Below are positions 5,472 through 7,718 of a stretch of 7,718 bases of DNA, piece by piece. The notes beneath the pieces are model-generated. The model ran no database searches. It worked only from the letters and a program-made list of their open reading frames with translations, and was not told the DNA's origin. The translations under genes were made by a program, and so were the position numbers. Each line of letters begins with the position of its first letter. The stretch's first letter is position 1. The stretch is from DATADF01 sp046263155. GTDB taxonomy: Bacteria > Actinomycetota > CADDZG01 > WHSQ01. The DNA is taken from the NCBI GenBank assembly GCA_046263155.1, contig JBHELF010000105.1, positions 1 to 7,718 of the forward strand, in the 5' to 3' direction.

Positions 5472-6433
5472 CCCAGCGCATCGAGCGGCTTGTAAATCTG
5501 ATCGCTGCGCTTTTGGAAACCGCTCGTCCGATGACGGCGGAGCAGATCCGTGAACAGGTGGCCGGGTACGGGGACGAACCCACCGAAGATGCATTCCGCC
5601 GGGGCTTCGAGCGAGACAAGGTCACCCTGCGCTGGCTGGGAATCCCTATCGACACGGTCGTAACCGATCCGTTGGCCCCCCAACCGGACGGCTACATCAT
5701 CAAGAAGTCACGCTATTACCTCCCCGAGTTGAACTTGGAGGCAGATGAGCTAGCGGCTCTTCGCATCGCGGCCGCCGCGGTGTTGGGAAGCGGCGAGGAG
5801 GCAGAGCGCGGCTGGCTCAAACTTGCCCTCGACGAGCGCATGGGACCGATCGCGGCGCCGCGGGTCGTTTGGGGCGCGGACCTGGCCGCCGAGCAACCCG
5901 TACTCGCTCCGATCTTCGAGGCCGTCGTTGAGCACCGCGTGCTCGAGTTCGTCTACGAGAGCGCCGACGGAGCTCGCCAGAGGCGAACGGTGGATCCTTA
6001 CGGACTCGTGCACCGGCGAGGTCACTGGTATCTCGTAGGTCGCGATCACGATCGCGATGCCGTGCGCTCTTTCAAGCTGGCGAGGTTCTCCTCGGACGCA
6101 ACAATGCTGCCCGGCGAGTACTCGGTGCCCCCTTCGTTCGACATCGACTCGCACACCGCGCTGGAGGCCTGGGAGCTCGGTGAGTCGGGGGCCACCGCGG
6201 TCGTCCGCTTCGATGCCGAGCTGCGGTGGTGGGCGGAGCAGAACCTGTCGGCCACGCGGTCCCGCGAAGCGCCCGCGGGAGCGCTCGACGTCGAGCTTCC
6301 CGAGGCCAACATCGACCGGCTGATCAGCTGGGCACTGGAGTTTGGTCCTGCCGTCGAAATCCTCGAGCCAGAAGAGGCGCGCGCTCGTCTCCTGGATCAC
6401 CTGACCCCGTACCTGGCGCGCAATGATGGTTGA
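5468..6433 (+). CDS. pafB: Transcriptional regulator PafB (WYL domain)
   Basis: PafB is one half of the PafBC activator of the RecA/LexA-independent DNA-damage response. The protein has an N-terminal winged helix-turn-helix (about 1-65; RIERLVNLIAALLETARPMT then FERDKVTLRWLGIPI), a central WYL domain (about 150-208, motif HWYLVGRD) and a C-terminal WCX region. I chose the TTG at 5468. It gives MTQRIERLVNL, matching the usual PafB beginning. It creates a TTGA overlap with the DUF3866 stop and has GGAG at 5454-5457, 10 nt upstream. The TTG at 5447 would add seven residues with no family support and has its purine run almost touching the start. Predicted length is 321 residues, normal for PafB. 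The stop overlaps pafC by 11 nt, fitting a heterodimer made in equal amounts. Confidence 0.95.
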   Translation: MTQRIERLVNLIAALLETARPMTAEQIREQVAGYGDEPTEDAFRRGFERDKVTLRWLGIPIDTVVTDPLAPQPDGYIIKKSRYYLPELNLEADELAALRIAAAAVLGSGEEAERGWLKLALDERMGPIAAPRVVWGADLAAEQPVLAPIFEAVVEHRVLEFVYESADGARQRRTVDPYGLVHRRGHWYLVGRDHDRDAVRSFKLARFSSDATMLPGEYSVPPSFDIDSHTALEAWELGESGATAVVRFDAELRWWAEQNLSATRSREAPAGALDVELPEANIDRLISWALEFGPAVEILEPEEARARLLDHLTPYLARNDG

Positions 6434-7400
6434 AAGCAAGCGCCTCACCGACCGCCTGCGGCGGATCCTGCTGCTTCTTCCCTACGCGATTCGCAATCCG
6501 GGGATCAAGCTGACCGACCTTGCCCAGATGTTCGGCACGTCGACGAAGGAACTGGTCGACGACTTCAATCTAGTGTTCTTTTGCGGCCTGCCTGGTTACG
6601 GACCGGGGGATCTGATCGACATCTCGATGGACGAGGGCCGGGTCTACGTGCGCACGGCCGACTACTTCTCCTCTCCTCTCAGGCTGACGCACGCGGAGGC
6701 TCTCTCCCTTCTAGCGGGCGCGACCGCGCTCGCCGAACTACCCGGCATGGAGCAGGCGGATGCCCTTCGTCGGGCGCTGGACAAGTTGGTCGGTGCACTC
6801 CGTACCGAGACACCGGAGGGACCGGCGCCGGTCGAGGTCGCGGTTGAGCCCGCGTCGGGACTACACCTCCAGACCCTCCAGGAGGCGCTCAGTCGCAAGA
6901 AACGCGTGCGCCTCGAATACTTCGCGGCGACTCGCGGCGAACTCTCCGAACGGGATGTCGATCCCTGGGGACTCCTGGAGGCACTGGGTCGTTGGTATCT
7001 CATCGGATGGGATTACCTGCGCGACGCGGAACGGATGTTTCGCGTCGATCGAATGAAGAGTGTCCGGTTACTTCGCGAGGCCGCCCGGACCCCCCGCGAG
7101 TTTGATCCCGAGCGTTATCGGGGCGCGTTCATGAGCCGAGACGACGAAGCGCTTATGACCATTGAAATGTCGCCCGACGTCGCGCGCTGGTTCACCGACT
7201 ACTACCCCGTGCGTGCGGTCGAACAGATGTCAGATGGATGGACGCGGGTCGAGCTGGCCAGCGGAGGTCCTCGCTGGGCGGCCACCCTCCTGCTGCGTCT
7301 CGGCGACGGCGTCCGCGACATCCGGCCCGAGTCGCTGCGCGCGCGGGCGGAAGAACTCGCGGCTGCCATCGCCGCGCGCTACGAGCGCAACGGCCAATAG
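6423..7400 (+). CDS. pafC: Transcriptional regulator PafC (WYL domain)
   Basis: PafC is the partner of PafB. In mycobacteria the pair activates most DNA-damage genes that do not depend on LexA. Domains seen are a winged helix-turn-helix (about 5-75) containing FFCGLPGYGPGDLIDI, which is close to the diagnostic CGLPGYSPGDLID of PafC, a WYL domain (about 150-215) with RWYLIGWD at 190-197 and MFRVDRMKSVRLL, and the C-terminal WCX part ending at residue 325. The gene begins with two ATG codons (6423 and 6426) inside the end of pafB, and either may be used. No ribosome-binding site is visible, so coupling to pafB is likely. It is the last gene before a terminator-like hairpin. The usual downstream neighbours of some actinobacteria (tatA, tatC) are absent. 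Confidence 0.96.
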   Translation: MMVESKRLTDRLRRILLLLPYAIRNPGIKLTDLAQMFGTSTKELVDDFNLVFFCGLPGYGPGDLIDISMDEGRVYVRTADYFSSPLRLTHAEALSLLAGATALAELPGMEQADALRRALDKLVGALRTETPEGPAPVEVAVEPASGLHLQTLQEALSRKKRVRLEYFAATRGELSERDVDPWGLLEALGRWYLIGWDYLRDAERMFRVDRMKSVRLLREAARTPREFDPERYRGAFMSRDDEALMTIEMSPDVARWFTDYYPVRAVEQMSDGWTRVELASGGPRWAATLLLRLGDGVRDIRPESLRARAEELAAAIAARYERNGQ

Positions 7401-7402
7401 CT

Positions 7403-7428
7403 CGACCGCCCGAGTAGTGGGGCGGCCG
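7403..7428 (+). terminator. Terminator-like hairpin after pafC
   Basis: CGACCGCCC (7403-7411) pairs with GGGCGGCCG (7420-7428) with one A-C mismatch, leaving an 8-nt loop. It starts 2 nt after the pafC stop and is followed only by CTTT, so the U-tract is poor. This is common for terminators in high-GC actinobacteria. It probably marks the end of the dop/pup-pafC transcription unit, though it may be leaky. Confidence 0.5.
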
Positions 7429-7455
7429 CTTTGAGCAGGCCATCCGCCTCCAAAA

Positions 7456-7540
7456 TGTCCGATTTGAGTCACCGGGAGGACAGCAAAAGAGCTAAACCTT
7501 CTCGCCGTTTGGCCCGATAACTCCACTGACGGCTAGAGAA
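7456..7540 (+). promoter_or_regulatory. Foldable leader before the zinc-ribbon gene
   Basis: The gap 7401-7563 contains no gene. Its second half can form two hairpins: TGTCC (7456-7460) with GGACA (7478-7482), and TTCTCGCCGT (7499-7508) with ACGGC-TA-GAGAA (7529-7540), the latter 10 bp with a 2-nt bulge and a 20-nt loop. An A-rich single-stranded stretch (GCAAAAGAGCTAAACC) joins them. CCTTC (7497-7501) can instead pair with GAAGG (7549-7553), which would cover the ribosome-binding site. I recognise no riboswitch class and see no clear promoter boxes. It is a candidate regulatory leader only. Confidence 0.28.
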
Positions 7541-7563
7541 ACAACACGGAAGGGGTAGGGCAG

Positions 7564-7718
7564 ATGGTCACCATCAAGGCGACATGTCCGGTCTGCGGAG
7601 AGGTCAAGCTCACCGCGGAGGACATCGTCTTGAGGATGGGCGCGCCCCGCGACAACAGCAGCTATGCCTTCAGCTGCCCGACCTGCCAGCAGCTCGTGGA
7701 GAAGCCTGCCGACGATCG
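7564..7718 (+). CDS. Small zinc-ribbon protein, 5' part only
   Basis: The first 51 codons are visible and the gene continues beyond the window. Two cysteine pairs, Cys8/Cys11 (CPVCG) and Cys38/Cys41 (CPTC), are 27 residues apart and form a zinc ribbon. The stretch between them (LTAEDIVLRMG) is typical of an uncharacterised family of small actinobacterial zinc-ribbon proteins. GGAAGGGG (7548-7554), 9 nt before the ATG, is a strong ribosome-binding site, so it is probably a real gene with its own expression unit, separated from pafC by 163 nt. The function is unknown. A role in binding nucleic acid or protein would be a guess. Confidence 0.72.
   Translation, partial: MVTIKATCPVCGEVKLTAEDIVLRMGAPRDNSSYAFSCPTCQQLVEKPADD

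Noticed and set aside
4940..6448. Long - strand open frames opposite the DUF3866 gene and pafB
   Set aside because: They shadow well-supported genes, are rich in Arg/Pro/Ser, and no recognisable domain or start signal is present.
7509..7530. String GGCCCGAT resembling part of a SAM riboswitch core
   Set aside because: The other conserved SAM-I elements and four-way junction are absent, so it is a chance match.
1..7718. tRNA, rRNA, CRISPR array or insertion sequence
   Set aside because: Coding genes cover nearly the whole window, the gaps are short, and none contains cloverleaf, spaced direct repeats or terminal inverted repeats.

Overview
The window is a high-GC actinobacterial Pup-proteasome locus, and every gene is on the + strand. 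The order is dop (3' end only) - pup - two tandem endonuclease VII-like genes - prcB - prcA - pafA - a DUF3866 protein - pafB - pafC - (terminator-like hairpin) - start of a small zinc-ribbon gene. The GC-rich codon use, TTG/ATG starts, dense overlaps and full pupylation gene set point to Actinomycetota. The near-minimal PrcA C-terminus, the DUF3866 gene and the absence of tatA/tatC after pafC suggest a lineage outside the well-studied mycobacteria and streptomycetes, possibly an uncultured or deep-branching class. That placement is inference.

Region 1 (1-615): the end of the depupylase/deamidase gene, a 98-nt gap with a small inverted repeat and a promoter-like element, then pup. The element matches the layout of the actinobacterial RecA-independent DNA-damage promoter (TTGTCR..., 8 nt, TAnnnT) bound by PafBC. 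Pup has its lysine/glutamate-rich coiled-coil body and the expected YVQKGGQ end at residue 61, but there is no stop there. The frame runs 22 codons further, so the Pup encoded here carries a C-terminal tail where the free Gln/Glu should be.

Region 2 (615-1433): two diverged tandem copies of a compact nuclease (N-terminal zinc ribbon plus endonuclease VII/HNH core). Both keep all visible metal-binding and catalytic residues. The first starts inside the pup stop codon (TAATG). The second follows a 10-bp hairpin whose loop holds the ribosome-binding sequence. The second also overlaps prcB by 11 nt, so the nucleases are translationally joined to the proteasome genes on both sides.

Region 3 (1423-4398): prcB (catalytic beta subunit with a 43-residue propeptide), prcA (alpha subunit) and pafA (Pup ligase).

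Region 4 (4398-7400): a DUF3866 protein overlapping pafA by 1 nt, then pafB and pafC, the WYL-domain pair that controls the RecA/LexA-independent DNA-damage response.

Region 5 (7401-7718): a terminator-like hairpin, a leader that can fold, and an incomplete zinc-ribbon gene.

The genes describe one circuit: PafA attaches Pup, Dop prepares or removes it, PrcBA degrades the tagged proteins, and PafBC probably drives transcription of the cluster during DNA damage. The points most worth checking are the C-terminally extended Pup, the PafBC-type promoter in front of a cluster that encodes PafBC, and the duplicated nuclease pair built into the operon. The ATPase gene (mpa/arc) is not in the window and probably lies upstream of dop.
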